Of a DNA stretch of 64,000 nucleotides, positions 27,083-34,921 are shown in pieces. Numbering within the stretch: position 1 is the first letter of the stretch; every line of letters begins with the position of its first letter. Position numbers and translations under genes: made by a program. Source of the stretch: Stutzerimonas stutzeri (GTDB lineage: Bacteria; Pseudomonadota; Gammaproteobacteria; Pseudomonadales; Pseudomonadaceae); NCBI RefSeq assembly GCF_000590475.1, contig NZ_CP007441.1, forward strand, positions 1,174,090 to 1,238,089. The letters run 5' to 3'. The notes under the pieces were generated by a model, which was not told the origin of the DNA, searched no databases, and saw only the letters and a program-made list of their open reading frames with translations.

Positions 27083-27691
27083 ATGAAAGAATTAGACATC
27101 AAAAGATTGCTAGTGCAAAAGCTGGCGCAAGAAGGCAGCACAAATGCGTTGGCTTCCGAATTCCCTTTTGATTTCGGTCGACGTCGAGCCGACCTGATTA
27201 GCATCGCTGATGACAAGCTCTCTGGCTATGAAATAAAGTCCTATTTCGATAAGCTTACAAATCTCGCTGTTCAGCTGAAAAGTTACATCTCGGTTTTTGA
27301 TTATGTTTATGTTGTTTGTGATGAGCGCCATTTAAGTAAGGTCCGAGAAATCGCGCCTTCCAAAGTCGGAATATACATCGCTCACGACCGATCCTTAGTG
27401 TTAAAGCGGAAAGCTAAGATAAATAATAGACTTAATAAGCTTGTGATGCTTGATGTAATGCCTTCGCCGTTTCTAAAACAGTGCTTCAAGTTAAGCGCTA
27501 AATCTAAATTTGAGCTCTGTCAAAAAATCAGTGCTGTAAGTAAAGAAAAAGAGATTAGACGTGTTCTTCTTCACTATATAAATTTAAGGTACGCTACTCA
27601 AACGAAGCTTTTTCATAATGATACGAGTGACCTCGTAACCTTAGACGACGTTTTCTCATTGTTCTCCGCGCCGCCTCGGAATTTAGAGTGA
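27083..27691 (+). CDS. sce7726 family protein (PD-(D/E)XK-like)
   Basis: 202 aa. The N-terminal half has E26, D37 in RRRADLISI and the ExK pair E50 and K52 in GYEIKSYFD, the layout of a PD-(D/E)XK nuclease. It matches what I recall of the sce7726 family, often found beside sce7725 or beta-family proteins in accessory regions. No biochemical role is established to my knowledge. The gene is transcribed towards the beta-family gene and overlaps its end by 9 bases. A/T-rich codons indicate horizontal transfer. Confidence 0.7.
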   Translation: MKELDIKRLLVQKLAQEGSTNALASEFPFDFGRRRADLISIADDKLSGYEIKSYFDKLTNLAVQLKSYISVFDYVYVVCDERHLSKVREIAPSKVGIYIAHDRSLVLKRKAKINNRLNKLVMLDVMPSPFLKQCFKLSAKSKFELCQKISAVSKEKEIRRVLLHYINLRYATQTKLFHNDTSDLVTLDDVFSLFSAPPRNLE

Positions 27692-28756
27692 AAGTACACT
27701 TACGCGTCTGACGATATAGTTATTTATTCTCACTGAGATCCAAAATGAAGGGCTTATACCTGAAGGCTTGTTTTTGGAGGCGCTTAGTATCTCGTCGTCG
27801 CCCCAGGTGCCTTGTGTTTGATATAGCGGGTCTTTAACTACCTTCTTTGCACATTCAAAATAAGAGCCGCTGTTTCGTCTGTATCTGTAATAATAAAATC
27901 TATCATCAGTGCAGAAGTCTATCCGAGGTATGAAGGTTCCGCCGCGCATTTCTATTTGGTTGATATTCACTGCTGCATAATCACCAAACCGTAGCGCGGG
28001 GTGTTTCGCGGACAGCAGCTTATAGAGCTCATGTTCGCAAATGCTAAATGACCCGTGTTCATCTTCCCCTGTTTCGTCCTTCACGCTTTGAGGGAACGAC
28101 CCTGCGATACAAACGAAGCTTTCTACGTAGTCTTTGATTCCTGGTTTTTTGAGGAGGGCTTTATATGCGTTGGAGTAATCGTCCGCGATTGCCTGTATCC
28201 CCACAGATTTTACGTTTGCTCTAATACAGCCATCATCTAATAACAGGTAGAGCTTGGCGTTTCCAAGGTTTACCCTGACAGATTCTACGATGAAGTTATA
28301 GTCGCTTTCGTCTAATCCGGTAGGCAGTCTCAATGCCATCCGCTCTACGCTGCGGGCCATTTCCTTAACGAAAAGTTTCGTCTGGTCTAGAGTTGGATCA
28401 AGGTCAAGATCGATGTGTATAGCAGGGCAGATTTTGAGGCCTGGATAAGAATTCAGTACTTCTCGCCAGCAATAATAGCCATTGTTCGGGGTAAGTATGC
28501 TCTCAATCTGAAGATTCTGTTGCTTAGGATCTGTTGTAACATCAAGTATGAATGGAGAGTTGCCCTGGATTTCACCAATTTGATCTATCCGTTTAGATAT
28601 ATCACCAAGCGGGTTATTTTTACTCAAGCGTGATCGGGTAATCTCGTAAATTGGAAGTACGTTTTTGAGCACCGAATTTGGTATGTTACCCATGCCTCGA
28701 AGCTCTGAGTCTTTAGTTTTAAGTACGGGGAAGTACCAAAAATTAGTCCAATCCAT
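27683..28756 (-). CDS. Beta family protein (T4 beta-like, sce7725-related)
   Basis: 357 aa. The N-terminus WYFPVLKTKDSELRGM with VLPIYEITRSR soon after, and a middle part with PAIHIDLDLD, resemble the beta-family/sce7725 group of proteins named after a phage T4 product. The function is unknown. Its ATG lies inside the last codons of the ImmA/IrrE gene (14-base overlap), so the two are made together. It converges with the sce7726 gene, and the 3' ends overlap by 9 bases. Confidence 0.62.
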   Translation of the reverse strand: MDWTNFWYFPVLKTKDSELRGMGNIPNSVLKNVLPIYEITRSRLSKNNPLGDISKRIDQIGEIQGNSPFILDVTTDPKQQNLQIESILTPNNGYYCWREVLNSYPGLKICPAIHIDLDLDPTLDQTKLFVKEMARSVERMALRLPTGLDESDYNFIVESVRVNLGNAKLYLLLDDGCIRANVKSVGIQAIADDYSNAYKALLKKPGIKDYVESFVCIAGSFPQSVKDETGEDEHGSFSICEHELYKLLSAKHPALRFGDYAAVNINQIEMRGGTFIPRIDFCTDDRFYYYRYRRNSGSYFECAKKVVKDPLYQTQGTWGDDEILSASKNKPSGISPSFWISVRINNYIVRRVSVLSL

Positions 28757-29291
28757 GCCCTTTCATCCCTAATGATTTGGCTCTCACCCGAACGGCAAGA
28801 GTAGACACTTTAAATTCCTGTGCCACGGCTTCAATACTACCGTTAAGCGATTTCACACGCTCTCTGAACTCGGTTTCTGGCATAAGAAGTTCGCTAGCAA
28901 ATCTGTTGGCCTCCGCTTCCATTCGATTGCTGTTGGAGTTCCGGAAGAAGTTTTGATCAACAAAGTTTTCCTGCGTTTTTCTGTGCTTAAAATAATGCCC
29001 TAGCTCATGGGCTATGGTGAATCTCTGTCTATTAGGATGATGTAGTGAGTTGACCTTCATCAACCAACCTTGCTTGTCTGGATACGCACTTAGCGAACCG
29101 GAAACCTCATCATCCATAGGAACACATAGAAGTTCGATTCCAAGAGCTTTAGTCAGTGCATGTATATCTAAAGGAGAGATGCACAGCTGTAGCTCCTTGG
29201 CCTTTGCGCGTATTTGGTCGGCAGTAAGTTGTCCATCGCTTACCAGAGGCTGCTTCGCTGTGTCGATACTTTTTCGGCGTATAAATGCCAT
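28743..29291 (-). CDS. ImmA/IrrE family metallo-endopeptidase
   Basis: 182 aa. The zinc motif HELGH (H95, E96, H99) is followed by the third-ligand helix EAEANRFASELLMP, as in ImmA/IrrE peptidases. These cleave repressors: ImmA cuts the ICEBs1 repressor and IrrE/PprI cuts DdrO after DNA damage. No helix-turn-helix partner is visible next to it, so the substrate is not evident. Translationally coupled to the beta-family gene. It could be the sensor or trigger of the island's genes; that is inference. Confidence 0.85.
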   Translation of the reverse strand: MAFIRRKSIDTAKQPLVSDGQLTADQIRAKAKELQLCISPLDIHALTKALGIELLCVPMDDEVSGSLSAYPDKQGWLMKVNSLHHPNRQRFTIAHELGHYFKHRKTQENFVDQNFFRNSNSNRMEAEANRFASELLMPETEFRERVKSLNGSIEAVAQEFKVSTLAVRVRAKSLGMKGHGLD

Positions 29292-29298
29292 GAGTTGC

Positions 29299-29601
29299 CT
29301 ACTCGGTTAGCCTGCTTGCTTCTGTTTTGACATCTTCTTCTGACCTGTCTAACAAGGAAACCTTCTCTTCGATTGTTTGCGCGTTGGTTTCTAGAATTTC
29401 CACTCGCGAATTCAAAAGGTCGATCATGTCGATCATGTCGCCGTATGTAGAGTTGATTTTCCCAATTTCTTTTTTAGCTTTCTTTTCAACTAGTTTAGTA
29501 AATATCGAGCTAGTGGTGTAATTGTTAATTTGAACTCTTGCCTCGTAAACCGCTTCAGTCCGGGATGAGCTTCGAATAATGAGAAATGCGATTGTGCCTC
29601 G
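29299..29601 (-). pseudogene. Truncated open frame upstream of the ImmA gene
   Basis: On the minus strand a frame stays open for 100 codons (29601 to 29299) and ends 7 bases before the ImmA/IrrE start. Its first ATG is only at 29436, which leaves 45 aa of a charged, coiled-coil-like peptide (MIDMIDLLNSRVEILETNAQ). The upstream part (FTKLVEKKAKKEIGKINSTY) is equally coding-like but has no start codon and runs to within about 75 bases of the tRNA-Gly gene. It may be a 5' end lost at the island junction, or a short gene with an unusual start. Confidence 0.35.
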
Positions 29602-29642
29602 TCAACCGCTGACATCATCCCGAACAGGCAAACCCTAAACGA

Positions 29643-29669
29643 AAAAGCCCTGCGATGGCAGGGCTTTTC
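29643..29669 (-). terminator. Terminator downstream of tRNA-Gly
   Basis: Stem AAAAGCCCTGC/GCAGGGCTTTT, read on the minus strand just after the tRNA 3' end, with T tracts. The same hairpin occurs at the left boundary repeat (24725). Confidence 0.85.
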
Positions 29670-29674
29670 TGATC

Positions 29675-29748
29675 TGGAGCGGGCGAAGGGAATCGAACCC
29701 TCGTCATGAGCTTGGGAAGCTCAGGTAATGCCATTATACGACGCCCGC
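29675..29748 (-). tRNA. tRNA-Gly(CCC)
   Basis: 74 bases including the encoded CCA. The acceptor stem GCGGGCG pairs with CGCCCGC, the anticodon arm reads GAGCTTCCCAAGCTC (anticodon CCC), and the T-arm is GAGGGTTCGATTCCCTTC. It matches the usual gammaproteobacterial tRNA-Gly(CCC). Its 3' end is duplicated at 24757, marking it as the insertion site of the island. Confidence 0.96.
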
Positions 29749-29817
29749 TCAGGGGTGCCTTTGTACCAGAAGCTGTGGTGGAAAAGAAGCGGGGCGGGGC
29801 CGCATCGGGCGAATGGC

Positions 29818-30510
29818 TCAGATCTGCTCGATTTCTTCCTGCGTCAGGTGGCGGTACTGGCCGGGGGAGAGGGCAGGGTCGAGCAGCAGCGGGCCCATGC
29901 GTTCGCGGTGCAGGGCGGTGACCTTGTTGTTGAAGTGGCCGAACATCCGTTTGACCTGATGGTAGCGGCCTTCGTGTAGGGTCAGGCGTGCCTTTCGCGC
30001 ATCGAGCAGTTCGAGCTCGGCGGGGAGGGTGGTGAGGTTCTCGAAGCGAAAGTAGAGGCCTTGGGCGAAGCGGTCGACGCAGCTAGGGTCGATGAGGTCT
30101 TCAGTTTCCACGAGATAGGTTTTGCCCAGCAGGCTTTCCGGTTGGGTCAGGCGGCGGGACCAGAGGCCGTCGTTGGTGATGATCATCAGCCCGGTGGTGT
30201 TGAAGTCCAGTCGCCCGGCGATGTGCAATTCGTCCTTGTCCGGCTCGTTCAGCAGATCCAGCACTGTGGGGTGTTGCGGGTCGGCGGTGGCGCTGACGCA
30301 GCCGGCCGGTTTGTTGAGCATAAAGAAGCGCGCGGGCTTGCCTGCCTGCAGTACGTCGCCGTCCAACTCGATACGGTCGAAGACGCGGACCTCATGTGTG
30401 CCGTCGCAAACTGTCTCTCCATTCACCGCAGCACGACCGGACGCCAGCAGCAGGCGCGCTTGGCGATGGCTGCAATGGGGCAACTTGGCAAGGAAGCGGT
30501 CGAGGCGCAT
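29818..30510 (-). CDS. rsuA: 16S rRNA pseudouridine(516) synthase RsuA
   Basis: 230 aa from the ATG at 30510 (MRLDRFLAKLPHCSHRQA). An N-terminal S4 RNA-binding domain covers about residues 1-50, followed by the RsuA catalytic domain with HIAGRLDFNTTGLMIITNDG, where the Asp of GRLD is the catalytic residue. It isomerises U516 of 16S rRNA. The start overlaps the stop of the preceding Cys-rich gene by one base (TGATG), so the two are coupled. The start at 30552 is less likely because that stretch belongs to the upstream gene. Confidence 0.93.
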   Translation of the reverse strand: MRLDRFLAKLPHCSHRQARLLLASGRAAVNGETVCDGTHEVRVFDRIELDGDVLQAGKPARFFMLNKPAGCVSATADPQHPTVLDLLNEPDKDELHIAGRLDFNTTGLMIITNDGLWSRRLTQPESLLGKTYLVETEDLIDPSCVDRFAQGLYFRFENLTTLPAELELLDARKARLTLHEGRYHQVKRMFGHFNNKVTALHRERMGPLLLDPALSPGQYRHLTQEEIEQI

Positions 30511-30719
30511 CAGAGTTTTGCAGGCAGCTCGCCGCGAGCGCAGCGCGGGCAAATGCAGGCTTTGTTTAGCGCGTCGTCCGGAACCCGTTCACGAGCTTCG
30601 GGAGCAATTTCGGCGCTGAAGCACCAGCAGGGCTGCGTTGCGGTAGCCGGGTTGCTGAGACCGCATTGATTAGGTTCGCCGCAGACCGGGCATGTACTGG
30701 GATTAAGCGTGTGAGTCAT
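30510..30719 (-). CDS. Cysteine-rich CWC family protein
   Basis: 69-aa soluble protein with seven Cys residues in the pattern CPVCGEPNQCG, PCWCF and CICPRCA. This fits the small Cys-rich CWC proteins often located next to pseudouridine synthase genes. It probably binds zinc; the function is unknown. The ATG at 30719 (MTHTLNPSTCPVCG) fits the family, and its stop overlaps the rsuA start. Confidence 0.85.
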   Translation of the reverse strand: MTHTLNPSTCPVCGEPNQCGLSNPATATQPCWCFSAEIAPEARERVPDDALNKACICPRCARGELPAKL

Positions 30720-30815
30720 AACCGCCTCCAGGCAGTGGCTGCGCATTTGTGGAGCGGTCATTGGGAAACGAAGCGGGAGACCGGCGTTGCACACGGCTCC
30801 CGCACTGCCACAGCC

Positions 30816-32858
30816 TTACTTGACGCGCTGACCTGGCTTGGCACCGCTGTCCGGGCTGAGCAGGTAGATCTCTTCACCGCCAGGGCCGGCGGCCAGCACC
30901 ATACCTTCGGAGACGCCGAACTTCATCTTGCGCGCGGCGAGGTTCGCGACGTAGAGGGTCAGGCGGCCTTCCAGCTTGCTCGGGTCCGGGTAGGCGCTTT
31001 TGATGCCGGAGAACACGTTGCGCTTGGCATCGCCGATGTCGAGGGTCAGGCGCAGCAGCTTGTCGGCGCCTTCGACGAACTCGCACTTCTCGATCAGCGC
31101 GATGCGCAGGTCGACTGCCGCAAAGGCGTCGAAGGCGATTTCCGCGGCGATGGGCTCTTTAGTCAGCTCTCCATTGCCGCTCGGCTGGGCGGTAGCTTCG
31201 GTGGAGGCGAGGTCTTCTTTGGATGATTCGATCATGGCTTCGATTTTCGCGGGCTCGATACGGGTCAGCAGTGGTGTGAAGGCGTTCAGCTGATGGTTGC
31301 TTAGAAGCTCGGCGTGGTCGTTCCAGGTCAGCGGCTCGACATTGAGGAAGCGCTCAGCGTCCGCTGCCAGATTCGGCAGTACCGGCTTGAGGAAGATCAC
31401 CAGCTGGCGGAACAGATTGATACCCGTGGCGCAGATCGCCTGGACTTCGGCCTGCTTGCCTTCCTGCTTGTTCAACACCCAGGGCGCCTTGTCAGCGATC
31501 CAGGCGTTGGCGCGATCAGCCAGCCCCATGATTTCGCGCATCGCGCGGGCGAAATCTCGGTTTTCGTAAGCCTCGGCAATCGACGGGGCCGCTGCAAGGA
31601 AGGCATCGGTCAGCTCGGGAGCGGCGTTATCCGCTACCAGCAGTCCCGCGTTGCCCTTGTGAATGAAGCCGGCGCAGCGGCTGGCGATGTTGACGACTTT
31701 GCCGACGAGGTCGGAGTTGACCTTCTGTACGAAGTCTTCGAGGTTCAGGTCGAGATCGTCGACGCCGCGGCCGAGCTTGGCGGCGTAGTAGTAGCGCAGA
31801 TATTCGGGGTTCAGGTGTTCGAGGTAGGTGCGCGCCTTGATAAAGGTGCCCCGGGACTTGGACATTTTCTGACCGTTCACTGTCAGGTAGCCGTGCACCG
31901 CAACGGCGGTTGGCTTGCGCAGGCCCGCGCCTTCGAGCATGGCCGGCCAGAACAGGGTGTGGAAGTTGATGATGTCTTTACCGATGAAGTGGTACAGCTC
32001 GGTGGTCGAATCCTTCTTCCAAAAGGCATCGAAGTCCAGTTCCGGGCGACGTGCGCAGAGGTTCTTGAAGCTGGCCATGTAGCCGATCGGCGCATCCAGC
32101 CAGACGTAGAAGTACTTGCCGGGCTCGCCCGGAATTTCGAAGCCGAAGTAGGGCGCGTCGCGGGAAATGTCCCATTCGTGCAGGCCCGCATCGAGCCACT
32201 CGGCGATCTTGTTCGCCACCGAGTCCTGCAGGCTGCCGCTGCGGGTCCATTCTTTCAGCATCGCCTCGAAGTCGGGCAGCTTGAAGAAGAAGTGCTTGGA
32301 GTCGCGCAGCACGGGCGTTGCGCCGGAAATGGCCGAGCGCGGATCTTTCAGTTCGGTGGGTTCGTAGGTCGCGCCGCACTTTTCGCAATTGTCGCCGTAC
32401 TGGTCCTCTGCACCACACTTCGGGCAAGTGCCCTTGATGAAGCGGTCCGCGAGGAACATGCCTTTCTCGGGATCGAAATACTGGGTCACGGAGCGCGTGG
32501 CGATATGTCCGGCGTCGCGTAGACGGCTGTAAATCATTTCCGACAGTTCGCGGTTTTCTTCGGAGTGGGTCGAATAGAAATTGTCGAAATTCACCAGGAA
32601 GTCGGCGAAGTCGGCGCTGTGTTCGGCTTGGACGTTAGCGATCAGCTGCTCGGCGGTGATGCCTTCCTTTTCGGCGCGCAGCATGATGGCCGAGCCGTGC
32701 GCATCGTCGGCGCAGACATAGATGCACTGGTTGCCGCGCAATTTCTGAAAGCGCACCCACATGTCCGTTTGGATGTACTCGAGCATGTGGCCAAGGTGGA
32801 TCGAACCGTTGGCGTAGGGCAGGGCACTGGTAACGAGGATCTGGCGAGCTTCGGACAT
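30816..32858 (-). CDS. metG: Methionyl-tRNA synthetase
   Basis: Charges tRNA-Met and initiator tRNA; 680 aa. HIGH-class motif YANGSIHLGHMLEY at residues 15-28, a zinc knuckle with CPKCGAEDQYGDNCEKCG near residue 145, and the KMSKS motif NGQKMSKSRGT near residue 335. The C-terminal tRNA-binding domain (LRIALIEKCEFVEGADKLL, residues ~580-680) is present, as in dimeric MetRS. It is divergent from mrp. Confidence 0.98.
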   Translation of the reverse strand: MSEARQILVTSALPYANGSIHLGHMLEYIQTDMWVRFQKLRGNQCIYVCADDAHGSAIMLRAEKEGITAEQLIANVQAEHSADFADFLVNFDNFYSTHSEENRELSEMIYSRLRDAGHIATRSVTQYFDPEKGMFLADRFIKGTCPKCGAEDQYGDNCEKCGATYEPTELKDPRSAISGATPVLRDSKHFFFKLPDFEAMLKEWTRSGSLQDSVANKIAEWLDAGLHEWDISRDAPYFGFEIPGEPGKYFYVWLDAPIGYMASFKNLCARRPELDFDAFWKKDSTTELYHFIGKDIINFHTLFWPAMLEGAGLRKPTAVAVHGYLTVNGQKMSKSRGTFIKARTYLEHLNPEYLRYYYAAKLGRGVDDLDLNLEDFVQKVNSDLVGKVVNIASRCAGFIHKGNAGLLVADNAAPELTDAFLAAAPSIAEAYENRDFARAMREIMGLADRANAWIADKAPWVLNKQEGKQAEVQAICATGINLFRQLVIFLKPVLPNLAADAERFLNVEPLTWNDHAELLSNHQLNAFTPLLTRIEPAKIEAMIESSKEDLASTEATAQPSGNGELTKEPIAAEIAFDAFAAVDLRIALIEKCEFVEGADKLLRLTLDIGDAKRNVFSGIKSAYPDPSKLEGRLTLYVANLAARKMKFGVSEGMVLAAGPGGEEIYLLSPDSGAKPGQRVK

Positions 32859-33132
32859 TGGGAAATCTGCAGTCGGGATTGCGAAGTGAGTCGGTAACTA
32901 TAAGGGAAGCAGCTACAAGCTTGAAGCCGTAAGCGGGAGCAAAAGCAAATGGAGTCGGTCTGGCCTGATGGAACCAGGCATTGATACGAGCACCGCACGC
33001 TGGCGATGAATAGAGCGGCACAGCAGGGTTATATGCTTCTTTTCCAGTTGTGACCCAACTCGGTCTGCGTTGTCTGAAGCGTGTCTACTGATACCATCAC
33101 GTTTGTTTCACTCGGTTCTTCTGGGAGTAATC

Positions 33133-34227
33133 ATGACCGTCACACGCGAAGCTGTGGAAGCCGTACTGCGTCAGTACACCGACCCTAACCTGAACCAGGA
33201 CCCGGTCACTGCCGGTTGCGTGCGTTCCATCGATGTTCAGGGCGATCACGTTAGCGTGCAGATTGAACTGGGCTACGCCGCCGGGCTGTTTCGCAGCGGA
33301 TGGGCGCAGATGCTGGCCATGGCCATCGAGCAGCTCGAAGGCGTGGCGCGCGCCATTGTACAGGTCGACTGTGTGATCAAGTCGCACAAGGCCCAGGACC
33401 AGCTCGAGTCGCTGGGCAATGTGAAGAACATCATTGCGGTGGCTTCCGGCAAGGGCGGCGTGGGTAAGTCCACCACGGCGGCAAACCTGGCGCTGGCGCT
33501 GGCCCGCGAAGGCGCACGCGTGGGTGTGCTGGATGCGGATATCTACGGACCAAGTCAGGGCATCATGTTCGGTATCCCTGAAGGCACGCGACCAGAAATT
33601 CGCGACAACAAAGCCTTTATCCCGCTGGAAGCGCACGGCGTGCAGATCATGTCCATGGCGTTTCTCTCCGACGACAAGACGCCTATGGTCTGGCGCGGGC
33701 CGATGGTATCCGGTGCCCTACTGCAATTGATTACCCAGACGGCGTGGAATGATCTGGACTATCTCGTCGTGGACATGCCGCCGGGCACCGGCGATATCCA
33801 GTTGACGCTGGCGCAGAAGGTGCCGGTGGTTGGCGCGGTTATCGTCACGACGCCACAGGATCTCGCGCTGTTGGACGCCAAGAAGGGCGTCGAGATGTTC
33901 CGCAAGGTGAACATTCCGGTGCTTGGGGTGGTAGAGAATATGGCGATCCATATCTGCTCCAACTGTGGTCATGCCGAGCATCTGTTCGGTGAGGGTGGTG
34001 GTGAGAAGCTGGCGGCGCAGTACAACGTAGAGTTGCTGGCTTCCTTGCCGCTGTCGATGGCGATCCGTACGCAGGCCGATGCCGGCAAGCCAACAGCTAT
34101 TGCCGACCCGGAAAGCCAGATCGCCATGATCTACCAGCAGATGGCGCGTAGCGTGGGCGCGCGGATTTCTCAGAGCGGCCAGATCATTGCGCAGTCGATG
34201 CCAAACATTGTGGTGACCGACGATTGA
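33133..34227 (+). CDS. apbC: Iron-sulfur carrier protein ApbC/Mrp
   Basis: 364-aa P-loop ATPase that carries iron-sulfur clusters. An N-terminal MIP18-like domain (about residues 1-85) is followed by the deviant Walker A GKGGVGKSTTAANLA near residue 107 and the CxxC-type motif HICSNCGHAEHLFGEGGG near residue 275, where the cluster is bound. The ATG at 33133 (MTVTREAVEAVL) follows GGGAG; longer starts add a poor extension. It is divergent from metG, a conserved arrangement in gammaproteobacteria. Confidence 0.95.
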   Translation: MTVTREAVEAVLRQYTDPNLNQDPVTAGCVRSIDVQGDHVSVQIELGYAAGLFRSGWAQMLAMAIEQLEGVARAIVQVDCVIKSHKAQDQLESLGNVKNIIAVASGKGGVGKSTTAANLALALAREGARVGVLDADIYGPSQGIMFGIPEGTRPEIRDNKAFIPLEAHGVQIMSMAFLSDDKTPMVWRGPMVSGALLQLITQTAWNDLDYLVVDMPPGTGDIQLTLAQKVPVVGAVIVTTPQDLALLDAKKGVEMFRKVNIPVLGVVENMAIHICSNCGHAEHLFGEGGGEKLAAQYNVELLASLPLSMAIRTQADAGKPTAIADPESQIAMIYQQMARSVGARISQSGQIIAQSMPNIVVTDD

Positions 34228-34262
34228 TTTGGGGCGTGGCGGCGCTTGCGTCGCCAGTTGGC

Positions 34263-34307
34263 GGGTTGGTGTTCTGGGCGAACTCGTTCGCTCCTACAAG
34301 CCAACCC
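34263..34307 (+). repeat. Pseudomonas REP hairpin
   Basis: On the minus strand this reads TTGTAGGAGCGAACGAGTTC followed by GCC, the typical Pseudomonas GTAGGAGCGA REP sequence. The inner stem GCGAAC/GTTCGC is enclosed by an outer stem GGGTTGG/CCAACCC. It lies between apbC and the cold-shock gene. Confidence 0.75.
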
Positions 34308-34343
34308 AGCGGCGCGTATTGTCGGTCAGTAAATAGCAGGCAT

Positions 34344-34374
34344 AAAAAAAGCCCCGCCGAGGCGGAGCTTTTTT
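34344..34374. terminator. Bidirectional terminator between apbC and the cold-shock gene
   Basis: AAAAAAAGCCCCGCC and GGCGGAGCTTTTTT pair around a short loop, with A/T tracts on both sides, so it can serve both converging genes. Confidence 0.88.
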
Positions 34375-34392
34375 CAGCAGCGAAGCTTCAGG

Positions 34393-34602
34393 TTAGATAA
34401 CCTGAACTTCCTCAGCTTGCATGCCCTTCTGGCCGCGAGTAGCGACGAAGGAAACTTGCTGGCCTTCTTTCAGGCTCTTGAAACCGTCGCCTTGGATGGC
34501 GCGGAAGTGTACGAAGAGGTCGTCACCGGATTGCGGAGTGATGAAGCCGAAGCCTTTTTCATCATTGAACCACTTAACGGTACCGGTTTGGCGATTGGAC
34601 AT
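34393..34602 (-). CDS. Cold-shock domain protein
   Basis: 69-aa single-domain OB-fold protein of the CspA family, an RNA chaperone. The RNA-binding motifs RNP1 KGFGFITP (residues 16-23) and RNP2 LFVHF (about residues 29-33) are intact. The AAGGAGA ribosome-binding site precedes the ATG at 34602. About 320 bases separate it from the next gene upstream, leaving room for a long 5' leader as in other csp genes. Confidence 0.96.
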   Translation of the reverse strand: MSNRQTGTVKWFNDEKGFGFITPQSGDDLFVHFRAIQGDGFKSLKEGQQVSFVATRGQKGMQAEEVQVI

Positions 34603-34921
34603 TTGAATGTCTCCTTGAACGATGTAGAGATGATGTGAACGGGCAAATACCCCGAACGGTGACTGTGTGCAAGGAGTTAAAGGAGTCGTATCAATGATCG
34701 GATCGAAATCTAAACATGTAGCGATTCACGGTGACACATGCAGCAGCAGCCAACGAAAGATACCGCATTTCTGTCGCAAAGCGAGCATTATTTTCAGTTT
34801 CCGGCCAAAGCGTCAGAGATGCGGCGCAAGGTCCCGGGTCGAGGCCTTTGAACCGACTCCGTCGCCTCGGTAAGATGCACGCCTTTATTCAATGCCCACC
34901 AGCCAAATCAGGACGCCCGCC
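34603..34921. other. Intergenic region between the csp gene and dcd
   Basis: 319 bases with the divergent promoters of the cold-shock gene and dcd. The first ~130 bases next to the csp start are less G/C-rich and probably carry the csp leader. No gene or clear motif was recognised. Confidence 0.4.

Larger units (their letters stand above)
24725..29703. mobile_element. Integrase-less genomic island at tRNA-Gly(CCC)
   Basis: A roughly 4.9-kb block bounded by direct repeats of the tRNA-Gly 3' end plus terminator. The genes inside are clearly richer in A/T than the flanking rsuA and metG genes, and the codon use changes accordingly. The cargo is two PD-(D/E)XK-type proteins, a beta-family protein, an ImmA/IrrE metallopeptidase, a membrane protein and a truncated frame. 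No integrase, transposase or replication gene is present, so the element is either a decayed island or a satellite moved by other elements. Confidence 0.65.

Noticed and set aside
31314..32522. 402-aa open frame on the plus strand inside metG
   Set aside because: Antisense shadow of metG; the sequence is unlike any protein and metG motifs on the other strand are complete.
32905..32935. Short repeat-like sequence GCTACAAGCTTGAAGCC upstream of metG
   Set aside because: Resembles low-complexity AAGCTNCAAGC stretches common in Pseudomonas, but a single short copy is not enough to call a repeat element.
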